Positions 24,755 to 36,724 of a stretch of 64,000 nt of DNA are shown one piece after another. The notes below the pieces were generated by a model. That model was not told where the DNA came from. It saw only the letters and a program-made list of their open reading frames with translations, and made no database searches. Source of the DNA: Pseudonocardia sp. C8 (GTDB lineage: Bacteria; Actinomycetota; Actinomycetes; Mycobacteriales; Pseudonocardiaceae). Each line of letters begins with the position of its first letter. The first letter of the stretch is position 1. A program made the translations under genes and the position numbers. The stretch lies in NCBI RefSeq assembly GCF_014267175.1, contig NZ_JACMTR010000002.1, forward strand, positions 5,295,501 to 5,359,500, read 5' to 3'.

Positions 24755-27733
24755 TCAGCCCAGGAAGTCCCGCCCGGTGTACGCCTTGTTCGCCAGGCTC
24801 GGCTTCCCCTGCCAGCCCCACCGTCGCTCGGTGCCGACCTCGAGGTGGTAGCGGCCGGGCGGGTGGTCGTACTCGACCCGCTCGACGTGCCCCCAGCCGT
24901 CCATGGCCCGCCCGGGCGGCGGTTCCAGGCGCGACGGCAGCTCGTCGAACGTGGCGGTCCGCTCGATCCCGGCGAGCGTCCCGCCGTTGGCGAAGAAGAA
25001 CGCGTTGTCCTCGGTGGCGCCCTCCATCCCGTCGCCGGCGCGGAGCCGCCACCGCGGGGCCTCCGCGATGCCGTGCCGCACGACGATCTGGTCCTCGCAC
25101 GGCCACAGCAGCGCCGAGGCCTGGTCGGCGTACACCGGGTCCCCGCGCACGACCTCGGACGCCGGGCGTTCCCGGGCGGGCACCGGCGCGCCCGCCGCCA
25201 GCCAGCTGTCGGGCCCGTCGAGCGTGTCCTCGACGACCAGCCGGACCTGGGTGACGGGCAGCCCCGCCGCCGCGAGGCCGGCCTGCAGGTCGGTCCACTC
25301 GGCGGTCTTCTCACCGGGCAGCTCCAGGGGGATCCGGGCGGTCGCGGCCGGCTCACCCGGCGGTCCGGTCCCGGCCTCGACGGTGACGGACTGCCCGGAC
25401 CGCAGGTCACCGGTGGCGGGCACGAGCACGCTCGGCGTCCCCGCCGGCACGGGGGCCCAGCCGGTGGTGAGCGTGCCGGTGCCGGCGTCGTCGGTGTGCC
25501 ACACCGGGCCGGGCAGCGCGGGCCGGTCCCGCGGCGGCCCCTCCCGCATGACGCCCGTGAGCCGCGACGGACCGGACGCGAGCGGCCCGCCGTCCGGCAC
25601 CTGGACGACGACGGCGTCGGCGAGCCCGCACGGCTTCCCGGTGAGTGCGGCCAGGTTCATCGAGGCCACCGACGGGCCGGGGGCCTGCTGCACCGGCGCG
25701 AGCACGAACACGAGCAGCATCAGCGCGACACCACCGGCTGCGGCCGTGCGCAGCACCGCACCGTCCGGGCCGGGGCCGGACGGCCGGCCCGCACGTCGCC
25801 GCCGGTGCGCCCACCACAGCGCGGCGACCGCGACCAGCAGCCACAGCAGCGGGCTGCGCAGGTACAGCGGGCCGAGGTGCGGGGCGAGGACCTGCTGGTG
25901 GACGGGTGCGTCGACGACCGAGTGGTTGCCGAACGGCTGGCCCCAGTCCCCGTACGGGCGCCACAGGTTGGGGCCCGCGTAGATCACCGCGGCGACGACG
26001 CCGAGCACCGCCGTGCCGACGGCGACCAGCCGGGCCGGTGCGCGGCGCGGCAGCGGCCCGCGGGCCAGTGCGATCCCGAGCAGCAGGGTGGCCGGGGCGG
26101 CGACGGCCCCGAAGTGGTTGACCCACTTGGTGGGGCTGAGCGCCAGCGCGACCAGCGCGAACGCGGTCACGGTGAGCGCGAACCCGTGGGCCCGCCCGAG
26201 CGGACCACCGGTGCCGCGCCGGGTCGCGAGCCGCGCCGCGCCGAGCGCGAGGACGGCGACGGTCAGCAGGACCGGCAGCCGCCGCCCCCACACGCCCTGC
26301 TCGTCGGGCAGCAGCAGGTTGGCGTAGTGGACGAGCTCGGAGTACCAGGCGTACTGGAAGTAGTACCAGCGGTGCACGGCGACGGACTGGCGCACGTCGG
26401 CGAGGGTCTGGTCGGCCAGCCCCAGCGGGACGACGACGCTCGCCGCGGCGAGCGCGACCGCCGCCGTCGCGAGCCGGGCCGGCCACCGCGAGTGCACGAG
26501 GTGCCACCACACCAGCGGCGACGCCAGCAGCAGTGGGGCGGCCGCGGTGAGCGCGGCCGGCGCGGTCGTCACCCCGAGCACGGCCACCGCCGTCGCCGGG
26601 GCCAGCAGCCCGACCGCTCCGGTGCGCAGCGCGACCGCGACCAGGGCGAGGACGCCGGCGGCGGCGAGCGTCCCGGCGGGCTCGGGGCGCAGCGAGATCC
26701 CGTACGGCAGGAACCACGCGAGGTGGGCGACGGCGAGCGCGGCGACCACCCCGGGCCGGGCACCGACCCGGCCGGCCAGCGCGACCAGCGCCAGCCGGAG
26801 CAGCACCCACGTCCCCAGGCCGAGCACGACCGGTACCACCCGCATCGGGAGCAGCCCCCAGCCGGCGACGCCACCCCAGAACTGCAGCAGGTACTGGCTG
26901 GACGCGAACGGCGCCTCGGTGACGTTGAACTGGTAGATCGCGTTGCCGATCGTCCCGGTCTCCGCGCCCTGGCGGGCCATCAGCGCGTACCACGAGTCGT
27001 CGATGTTGACCGGCCCGAGCACGGCCCAGGCGAGCGTCACGACGAGCACGACGGCGTCGGCGATCCCCGGCCGCGGCCGCACGGCGAGTGCGCGGCGGGT
27101 GCCGGTCCAGGTCCGGACGGCGACCGCGAGCGTCGCCGCCAGCGCGACCAGGTGCGCGACCAGCAGCGCGACCTTCAGCGGGGTCGGCGACGACTCGTAG
27201 CGGGCGTCGGTGTGCAGCTGCACCCCGAGCCCCTCGGACGCCGGCCCGGTGACCGCGGTGGACAGCTGCGCGACCTGCGGCGGGGCGAGGTCGGGGCGCT
27301 CGGCGAGGGTGGCACCGTCACGGGTCACGACGGTGCCGTCGGCGCCCGCCGTGACCCGGTAGACGCAGCTCCCGCCGACCGGTCCGGTGTGCAGCACCTC
27401 CGGTCCGGAGCGGATCGTCAGGGTCCCGCCGGAGACCGTCGCGGACAGCCCGGGAGCGGTGGCCGGGTCGTCGGCCGCGGCCGGCATCGTCCGCAGCACG
27501 TCGCCGTCGCCGACGGCGGCGGCCGCGGCGCACGGCACCGAGGCGGTGAACTCCAGCGGCCGGTACGGCGACAGCGGCAGCACCGTCGGCTCCGGTGCCG
27601 CACCCGGCCGCGGCCAGGTGACCACCGGGTCGTCGGCGTCGACCGGTGCCAGCGCCGCGGCCAGGCCGAGCAGGCAGGTCAGGCCGCCGAGCAGCAGCAG
27701 GAGCCACCCCCGGCGAGCGGGGGCGGTGCTCAC
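24755..27733 (-). CDS. Emb-family arabinosyltransferase, divergent second copy
   Basis: A 992-aa Emb-type GT-C protein. It has an N-terminal membrane segment, an extracytoplasmic domain beginning VTWPRPG, then VNIDDSWYALMAR as the catalytic Asp-Asp motif near residues 243-250, SLRPEPAGTLAA, ALSPTKWVNHFGA and a C-terminal soluble domain ending WGWQGKPSLANKAYTG. It is clearly related to the upstream emb but differs strongly, and keeps Met at the EmbB Met306 position. It could play an EmbA- or EmbC-like role or serve another arabinan. The GTG start overlaps the glfT2 stop by 4 nt. Confidence 0.88.
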   Translation of the reverse strand: MSTAPARRGWLLLLLGGLTCLLGLAAALAPVDADDPVVTWPRPGAAPEPTVLPLSPYRPLEFTASVPCAAAAAVGDGDVLRTMPAAADDPATAPGLSATVSGGTLTIRSGPEVLHTGPVGGSCVYRVTAGADGTVVTRDGATLAERPDLAPPQVAQLSTAVTGPASEGLGVQLHTDARYESSPTPLKVALLVAHLVALAATLAVAVRTWTGTRRALAVRPRPGIADAVVLVVTLAWAVLGPVNIDDSWYALMARQGAETGTIGNAIYQFNVTEAPFASSQYLLQFWGGVAGWGLLPMRVVPVVLGLGTWVLLRLALVALAGRVGARPGVVAALAVAHLAWFLPYGISLRPEPAGTLAAAGVLALVAVALRTGAVGLLAPATAVAVLGVTTAPAALTAAAPLLLASPLVWWHLVHSRWPARLATAAVALAAASVVVPLGLADQTLADVRQSVAVHRWYYFQYAWYSELVHYANLLLPDEQGVWGRRLPVLLTVAVLALGAARLATRRGTGGPLGRAHGFALTVTAFALVALALSPTKWVNHFGAVAAPATLLLGIALARGPLPRRAPARLVAVGTAVLGVVAAVIYAGPNLWRPYGDWGQPFGNHSVVDAPVHQQVLAPHLGPLYLRSPLLWLLVAVAALWWAHRRRRAGRPSGPGPDGAVLRTAAAGGVALMLLVFVLAPVQQAPGPSVASMNLAALTGKPCGLADAVVVQVPDGGPLASGPSRLTGVMREGPPRDRPALPGPVWHTDDAGTGTLTTGWAPVPAGTPSVLVPATGDLRSGQSVTVEAGTGPPGEPAATARIPLELPGEKTAEWTDLQAGLAAAGLPVTQVRLVVEDTLDGPDSWLAAGAPVPARERPASEVVRGDPVYADQASALLWPCEDQIVVRHGIAEAPRWRLRAGDGMEGATEDNAFFFANGGTLAGIERTATFDELPSRLEPPPGRAMDGWGHVERVEYDHPPGRYHLEVGTERRWGWQGKPSLANKAYTGRDFLG

Positions 27734-29739
27734 TCGAAGATCTGCTTCCAACCGTCCTTGCCGGTCAGCGTCGGCTTCGCCGCCCGGTAGCGTCCACGCA
27801 GGACCTCCCAGTCCGCGGCGACCGCACGGTGCAGCCGGAGCGACTCGCGGATCATCTCCGTGAACATCCGCGGGTCACGGCGCCGGAACGTGACGCCACG
27901 GCCGTCCGGGGTGGACACCGTCGCGGAGTCCAGTCCGGCGAGGACGAACCACTGGGCGTTGGCCCACGGGACGTTGCGCTGCGGCCGTTCCCGCAGCTCC
28001 GGGTCGGGGGTACGCAGGTTCCGCAGCACGCCGCGGGCCAGGCCGAGGGCGACCTTCGCCTTCCCGACCGGGGGCTCCGGGAACAGCTGGGATCCCAGCG
28101 CGTCCAGGTCGGACAGCGGGACCTGGGTCTTGGAGTCCAGCGGGCGGCCGTCGTCGTACCGGCTGCGGAGCTCGCGGATCTCGTCGAGCACCACCGGCAG
28201 CTTCGGGAACAGCGCCTCCGGGCCGGCGAGGAAGTCGGTGAACGCCTTCAGCTGCAGCGCGACGGCCGAGTACTCCATGAGCATCAGGTGCCGCAGCGTG
28301 CGCTTGAACGTCTCCTTCAGCATCGCCTTCGGGTCGTCGGGTCCGTGCAGGGCGGCGGCGACGAGCCGGTTGCGGTAGTGGAAGTAGGCCTGCCAGTCCG
28401 ACGAGTCGTCCTTCTCGATGAACGACATGTGCCAGATCGCGATGCCCGGGACGGTCGCGGTGCGGTAGCCGGCGGCGCGGGCGCGCAGGCCGTACTCGGC
28501 GTCGTCCCACTTGATGAACAGCGGCAGCGGAAGCCCGAGGTCCTCGGCGACCCGCCGCGGGATCAGGCACATCCACCAGGCGTTGTAGTCGACGTCGACC
28601 CGGCGGTGCAGCCACGGGGTCTGCCGGAGCGTGCGCTCGGCGAGGTCGTGGTGCGCCTCGGTGCGCGGTGCGGGCCGCCACAGGAACTGGTTGCGGTCGA
28701 CGACCTCGCCCATCGTGGACAGCTGCGAGCGGGCCTGCAGCGACAGCATCTGGCCGCCGACCAGCATGGGCTCGCGGGCGAACCGGGAGAACGCGATGGC
28801 GCGGAGCATCGAGTCGGGCTCGAGCAGGATGTCGTCGTCCATGTAGAGGATCTGCTCGCAGTCGATGCCCCCGGCGTGCGGGCCGGTGCCGTGCAGGACC
28901 TCGTACATGATCCGGGCGTAGCCGCCGGAGCCACCGAGGTTGGGCTGGTCGACGATCCGCAGCCGGTCACCGAGTGCGGCGGCGACCTGCTCGTAGCCGG
29001 CCTCGTCGCGGACCTTCCGGGTGCCCTGGTCGGGCAGGATGATCGCGGTGACGGCGTCGAGGACCTGCGGGTCGGAGGCGAGCGCGGTCAGGGTGGCGAC
29101 GCAGTCGGCGGGCCGGTTGAAGGTCGGCATCCCGACGACGACGGCGGCCCGGCCGGGTGCGTCGTGCGGCGCGTGCCAGCCGCCGCTGTGCAGCGTCAGG
29201 TCCCCGTCGTCGGTGGACAGGTCGAACCAGTACCAGCCGCCGTCCTCGAACGGGCGCAGGTCCAGCTCCGTCGTCAGCCGGCGGCGCCCCTCCACGACCT
29301 CGCCGGCGACGAAGATCTGCGAGCCGTCGGCCTTGGTGCGGTAGACGTCGACCCGGCCCGAGCCCTCCAGGTCGAGCCGCAGCTCGATGCTCGACAGGGT
29401 CGACCAGGCCCGCCAGTAGCCGGCCGCGAAGGCGTTGAAGTAGGCGCCGAACGAGACCTCGGTGGCCGGCGGGACGGTCGCGCTGGTCCGGTCGGTCACC
29501 CGGGTCCGGCGGCCGCCGGCCGTCGACACGGTCAGCGACAGCGAGCGGTCCCGCTGGCCGGTCGTCGGTTCGACCGGGGTGAGGACGGTGCCCGGGCGCT
29601 CGTCGAGGTAGAGCGCACGCACCGCCAACGGGTCCGCGGGGCGGGGCAGGATGACCCGCTGCAGCAGCGTCTCGCCGGTGGTCGGGGACTGCTCGATGTC
29701 GGGCACCTGGCCTCGCTGGTCCGTGGGGACGGTGGTCAT
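27730..29739 (-). CDS. glfT2: Polymerising galactofuranosyltransferase GlfT2
   Basis: A 669-aa protein (mycobacterial GlfT2 is about 637 aa) with an N-terminal beta-sandwich, QPNLGGSGGYAR, metal-binding Asp301-303 in LYMDDDILL, WWMCLIPRR, Trp411-Asp-Asp in KWDDAEYGLRA, His437 in IWHMSF, and a helical C-terminus. GlfT2 extends the galactan by alternating beta-1,5 and beta-1,6 galactofuranose additions from UDP-Galf. It lies downstream of glf and is translationally coupled to the second emb, so precursor synthesis, galactan growth and arabinosylation are encoded together. Confidence 0.95.
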   Translation of the reverse strand: MTTVPTDQRGQVPDIEQSPTTGETLLQRVILPRPADPLAVRALYLDERPGTVLTPVEPTTGQRDRSLSLTVSTAGGRRTRVTDRTSATVPPATEVSFGAYFNAFAAGYWRAWSTLSSIELRLDLEGSGRVDVYRTKADGSQIFVAGEVVEGRRRLTTELDLRPFEDGGWYWFDLSTDDGDLTLHSGGWHAPHDAPGRAAVVVGMPTFNRPADCVATLTALASDPQVLDAVTAIILPDQGTRKVRDEAGYEQVAAALGDRLRIVDQPNLGGSGGYARIMYEVLHGTGPHAGGIDCEQILYMDDDILLEPDSMLRAIAFSRFAREPMLVGGQMLSLQARSQLSTMGEVVDRNQFLWRPAPRTEAHHDLAERTLRQTPWLHRRVDVDYNAWWMCLIPRRVAEDLGLPLPLFIKWDDAEYGLRARAAGYRTATVPGIAIWHMSFIEKDDSSDWQAYFHYRNRLVAAALHGPDDPKAMLKETFKRTLRHLMLMEYSAVALQLKAFTDFLAGPEALFPKLPVVLDEIRELRSRYDDGRPLDSKTQVPLSDLDALGSQLFPEPPVGKAKVALGLARGVLRNLRTPDPELRERPQRNVPWANAQWFVLAGLDSATVSTPDGRGVTFRRRDPRMFTEMIRESLRLHRAVAADWEVLRGRYRAAKPTLTGKDGWKQIFE

Positions 29740-30031
29740 CGCAGGATCGGCCTCGGGGGTCGGCGGGTCGCGGTCGTGTCCCGCGCCGTGGACGGCGGCG
29801 TCGCCGGTCCGCCCGGGCCCGGGAGGAGTCCGGACGAGAGTAACCGCGCGTCACACCCCGGCCGGGAGGCGGGCGGGCGCGCCGCGCAACCGGGGTGGTA
29901 CGTCCGGTTCGGCGTGCCGGACCGGACGGCGTGACCAGCACCGGGCAGCGCCCGCGGGCCGCCGGGCGCACCGGGAGTTCCTGGACGCGATGCGGAGCCG
30001 GGATGGTCGATGAGGCCCGGCTCGCCCGATG
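29740..30031 (-). promoter_or_regulatory. Gap between glf and glfT2 with a candidate promoter
   Basis: This 292-bp stretch has no credible gene. On the minus strand TACTCT (29842-29837) could be a -10 box giving a leader of about 90 nt for glfT2. No -35 box or terminator hairpin is clear, so glfT2 may also be read through from glf. Confidence 0.3.
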
Positions 30032-33501
<3,470 letters not shown>

Positions 33502-33640
33502 TCCGTACGGTGGGTACACGTCCGGCGACGGAGCTCGCACACCGGTAAGGTCCGCCCCGGTCTCCGCCGTGTCGTGCCCGGCCGGCGGTGCGGTGAACGG
33601 GACCGGGCGGCGGTCGCCGGGAGAGGAGCTGGGACCCGCG

Positions 33641-35839
33641 ATGGCCGCCCCCACCTGGCTGTCCGCGCTGCCCGTCGCGGCCGTGGCCGTGTTCTGGGTC
33701 CTCGGGCCCGGCCTGCTCGCGACCCGCGCGGCCGGTCTCCGCGGCGTCACCGCCTGGGCGCTCGCCCCCCTAGTCTCCGTCTCGACGATCTCGGTGTCGG
33801 CCGTGCTCGGCACGGCACTCGGCATCCCGTGGGGGCCGTGGGTCCCGGCGGTCGCGGTCCTGCTGCTGGCCGTGGCCACGCTCGTCTTCCGGGGTTTCGT
33901 CGCCCGCAGGCCCGCCGGCAGCGCGCTGCACCGGGGCTGGCGGACGGCACTGGCGACCTGGGAGCCGGGCCGCCGGCTGCGGGCCTTCGTCGTCCGGCTG
34001 CGCACGCCCAGCGGGATGTTCGCGAAGGGCCCCGACCCGCTCACGACGGCGCTGCCGCAGCAGCTGGGGCGGCCCACCGACCGGTCCGGTGTGGACGGTG
34101 ACCGGGCCGGCCGCGCCGCCGCGCTCGGGACGCTGGTGGCCGCCGTGCTGGCCTGGGTCACCGTCGTGCTCGGCTTCGGTCCGGCGGACGCGCTGTCGTC
34201 CACGTTCGACGCCGTCTTCCACTACAACGCCGTCGCCCACGTGCTGCACGCGCAGGACGGCTCGTCGCTGACGCTCGGTGTGCTCACCAACCCGACGTCG
34301 GAGACCGCGCTGTACCCGGCCGCGTGGCACGACCTCGTCTCGCTGGTCGCGATGCTGTCCGGGGCCGGGGTGCCGGTGGCGACGAACGTGACGGCGTGGG
34401 CGGTCGCCGCGCTGGTCTTCCCGCTGTCGGCGCTGGCGCTGACCCGGCAGGCGCTGGGGCCGTCACCCGGTGCCGCGTTCGCCGCACCCGTCCTGGCGAC
34501 CGGGTTCAGCGCCTTCCCGTGGGCGCTGATGTCGTTCGGTGTGCTGTGGCCGAACCTGCTCGGCGTCGCGCTGCTGCCGGCCTGCCTGGCCGCACTGCTG
34601 GCGGCCGTGCGGGGAGCCGACCGCGGCGTCCTCGGGCCGGGCGGCGCGCTCGTCCTGCTGGCCCTCACGGTGCCCGCGCTGGGGCTCGCGCACCCGAACG
34701 CGGTGTTCAGCCTGGCCGTCCTCGGGCTGTTCCCGGTGCTGTGGGGGATCGCCCGGCTGGCCCGCGCCCGCTGGGGGACCCGGCTGCTGTGGCAGCCGGT
34801 GCTGGCGGCCGCCGTGCTGGCCGCGCTGGTGTGGACGCTGCTGTGGTTCATGACCGCCTCCCCGCTGACCGATGGGGTCCGCAGCTTCGACTGGAAGGCG
34901 TTCGTCGACACCCCGGGCGCGGTGGCCGACGTGGTGTGGAGTGCGACGAACCGCCGCCCGTACCTGATCGTGCTGTCGGTGCTGGTCGTCGTGGGCGCGG
35001 TCGCCGCCCTGCGCCGGGCCGCGACGTCCTGGCTGGTCCCCGCCCACCTGCTGTCCGGGGCGCTGTACGTGCTCGCCGCGTCCAGCGAGAGCGAGCTCAG
35101 CGCCGCCCTCACCGGAGCCTGGTACAACGACTCCTACCGGCTGGCCGCGATGCTCCCGGTGACCGGTGTGCCGCTGGCGGTGCTCGGCCTGCTGACCGTG
35201 GCCGGTGCCGTGCGGGTCCTCCTGGTCCGCCGGGTCCCGGCCGTCGCGGCGCGGCTGCAACGCGACGACGGCCCCACGGTCGCCCTCGCCGGGGTCGCCG
35301 CGCTCGTCGTCGCCGTGACCGGCGGGCTGCACGTCGTGACGCACTCCTCGGTGCTCGCCGGGACCTACCGGCACCCGTCCGACCAGCTCCTCGACCCGGG
35401 CCAGCGCGAGTTCCTGGTCCAGGCAGGCGAGATCGTGCCGCCGGGTGAGGTCGTGGCCGCCGACCCGTACACCGGCAACGCCCTGCTCTACCCGCTGACC
35501 GGCACGGAGGTGCTGTTCCCGCACATGACCGGGAACTGGACGCCGGACCAGCGGCTCGTCGCGACCCGGATGCGGGACGCCGGGACCGACCCCGCGGTGT
35601 GCGCGGCCGCGGAGGCGACCCGGGTCCGCTGGGTGATCAGCGGGCCGATCACCTTCTGGCCGTGGCACGGCGGTGCCCGCTGGTACCCGGGCCTGCACGA
35701 CATCGCCCCGGTCCCCGGCTTCGAGCTGGCCGCCTCCGGTGGTGGCCAGGAGCTGTGGCGGCTCACGGCGTGCGACCCGGAGCCACCGGCCCGCCCCGGC
35801 ACGCAGGCCATGCCGCCCGTCCCCGGACCACCGCGCTGA
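33641..35839 (+). CDS. DUF6541-like polytopic membrane protein, second of a tandem pair
   Basis: A 732-aa paralogue of the preceding protein. Segments align in order: LLATRAAGLRGVTAWALAPL, DALSSTFDAVFHYNAVAHVL, LYPAAWHDLVSLV, FGVLWPNLLGVALLPA, LGLAHPNAVFS, WYNDSYRLAAM and TEVLFPHMTGNWTPDQ. An extra loop of about 75 residues after the fourth helix, containing PSGMFAKGPDPL, is absent from the first copy. The ATG at 33641 follows a strong GAGAGGAG site; a TAAGGT hexamer at 33546 may be its own -10. Function is unknown, but position and topology point to lipid-linked sugar transfer. Confidence 0.72.
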   Translation: MAAPTWLSALPVAAVAVFWVLGPGLLATRAAGLRGVTAWALAPLVSVSTISVSAVLGTALGIPWGPWVPAVAVLLLAVATLVFRGFVARRPAGSALHRGWRTALATWEPGRRLRAFVVRLRTPSGMFAKGPDPLTTALPQQLGRPTDRSGVDGDRAGRAAALGTLVAAVLAWVTVVLGFGPADALSSTFDAVFHYNAVAHVLHAQDGSSLTLGVLTNPTSETALYPAAWHDLVSLVAMLSGAGVPVATNVTAWAVAALVFPLSALALTRQALGPSPGAAFAAPVLATGFSAFPWALMSFGVLWPNLLGVALLPACLAALLAAVRGADRGVLGPGGALVLLALTVPALGLAHPNAVFSLAVLGLFPVLWGIARLARARWGTRLLWQPVLAAAVLAALVWTLLWFMTASPLTDGVRSFDWKAFVDTPGAVADVVWSATNRRPYLIVLSVLVVVGAVAALRRAATSWLVPAHLLSGALYVLAASSESELSAALTGAWYNDSYRLAAMLPVTGVPLAVLGLLTVAGAVRVLLVRRVPAVAARLQRDDGPTVALAGVAALVVAVTGGLHVVTHSSVLAGTYRHPSDQLLDPGQREFLVQAGEIVPPGEVVAADPYTGNALLYPLTGTEVLFPHMTGNWTPDQRLVATRMRDAGTDPAVCAAAEATRVRWVISGPITFWPWHGGARWYPGLHDIAPVPGFELAASGGGQELWRLTACDPEPPARPGTQAMPPVPGPPR

Positions 35840-35888
35840 CTCTCGTACGGTGAAACCTCCCGACCGCCCGAACGGAGACCTCCCCGAC

Positions 35889-36668
35889 GTGGACCCGAAC
35901 GAGCACACCGCCCTGCCCGAGTACGAGCGCTCGCTGCGGATGGTGGAGCGCAGGCGGCTCGCGACCGGGTTCGCGAAGCAGATCGCGCTCACCACCGCCC
36001 CGTTCCTGGACCGCCCGTTCGCCGACTGCCGGGTGGCCGACCTCGGCTGCGGCTACGGCTACACGGCGCTCGAGCTGGCCGGCATGTGCCGCGAGGTCGT
36101 CGGCATCGAGCCGAACGCGGCGCTCGCCGCCGAGGCGACCCGGCTGGCGGAGGAGGGTGGCGCGGACAACTTCACGTTCCGGGTGCAGGGCATCGGCGAG
36201 TTCGGGCACGGACCGGACTCCGGCGCGTTCGACGTCGCGGTGCTCGACAACGTCCTCGAGCACCTCGACGACCAGCCCGACGCGCTGGAGCGGATCTCGT
36301 CGTGCCTGCGCCCGGGCGGGGTCGCCTACATCCTGGTGCCGAACCGCTGGTGGCCGATCGAGGCGCACTACTCGCTGCCGTTCCTGGCGTGGCTGCCGCT
36401 ACCGCTGGCGAACCGCTACCTGCGGCTGTCCGGGCGCGGGCAGGACTACACCGACGCCAGCTACGCCCCCGGCTACCTGCGGATGCGGAAGCTGCTGGCG
36501 CAGCGGCCCGAGCTGGACGCCCGGTTCACCGTCCCCGGCGACGTCAGCCTCGCCGAGGGTGGCGGGTCGAGGCTCTACGCGGCCGGGGTCGCCGCGCTGC
36601 GCCGCTTCCCGCTGCTGTGGGCGATCTCGAAGGCGTTCCTGGTCGTCGCGGTGAAGAAGCCGGCCTGA
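35889..36668 (+). CDS. Class I SAM-dependent methyltransferase
   Basis: A 259-aa methyltransferase with VADLGCGYGYTALELAG (SAM loop, about residues 43-59), VVGIEPNAALAAEA as the ribose-binding acidic motif, FDVAVLDNVLEHLDD and LRPGGVAYILVPN. The C-terminal region (WWPIEAHYSLPFLAWLPLP) resembles enzymes acting on lipid or glycan substrates at the membrane. The GTG at 35889 follows a GGAGA site; a TACGGT hexamer lies further upstream. It sits between the DUF6541-like pair and aftA, so AG or its lipid carrier is a plausible substrate. That is inference. Confidence 0.82.
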   Translation: MDPNEHTALPEYERSLRMVERRRLATGFAKQIALTTAPFLDRPFADCRVADLGCGYGYTALELAGMCREVVGIEPNAALAAEATRLAEEGGADNFTFRVQGIGEFGHGPDSGAFDVAVLDNVLEHLDDQPDALERISSCLRPGGVAYILVPNRWWPIEAHYSLPFLAWLPLPLANRYLRLSGRGQDYTDASYAPGYLRMRKLLAQRPELDARFTVPGDVSLAEGGGSRLYAAGVAALRRFPLLWAISKAFLVVAVKKPA

Positions 36669-36724
36669 CGATCGTGCCGGGCGAGCAGCGGATCGGGTGG
36701 GGGCCGGGCCGGCGCCTCGCCGCA

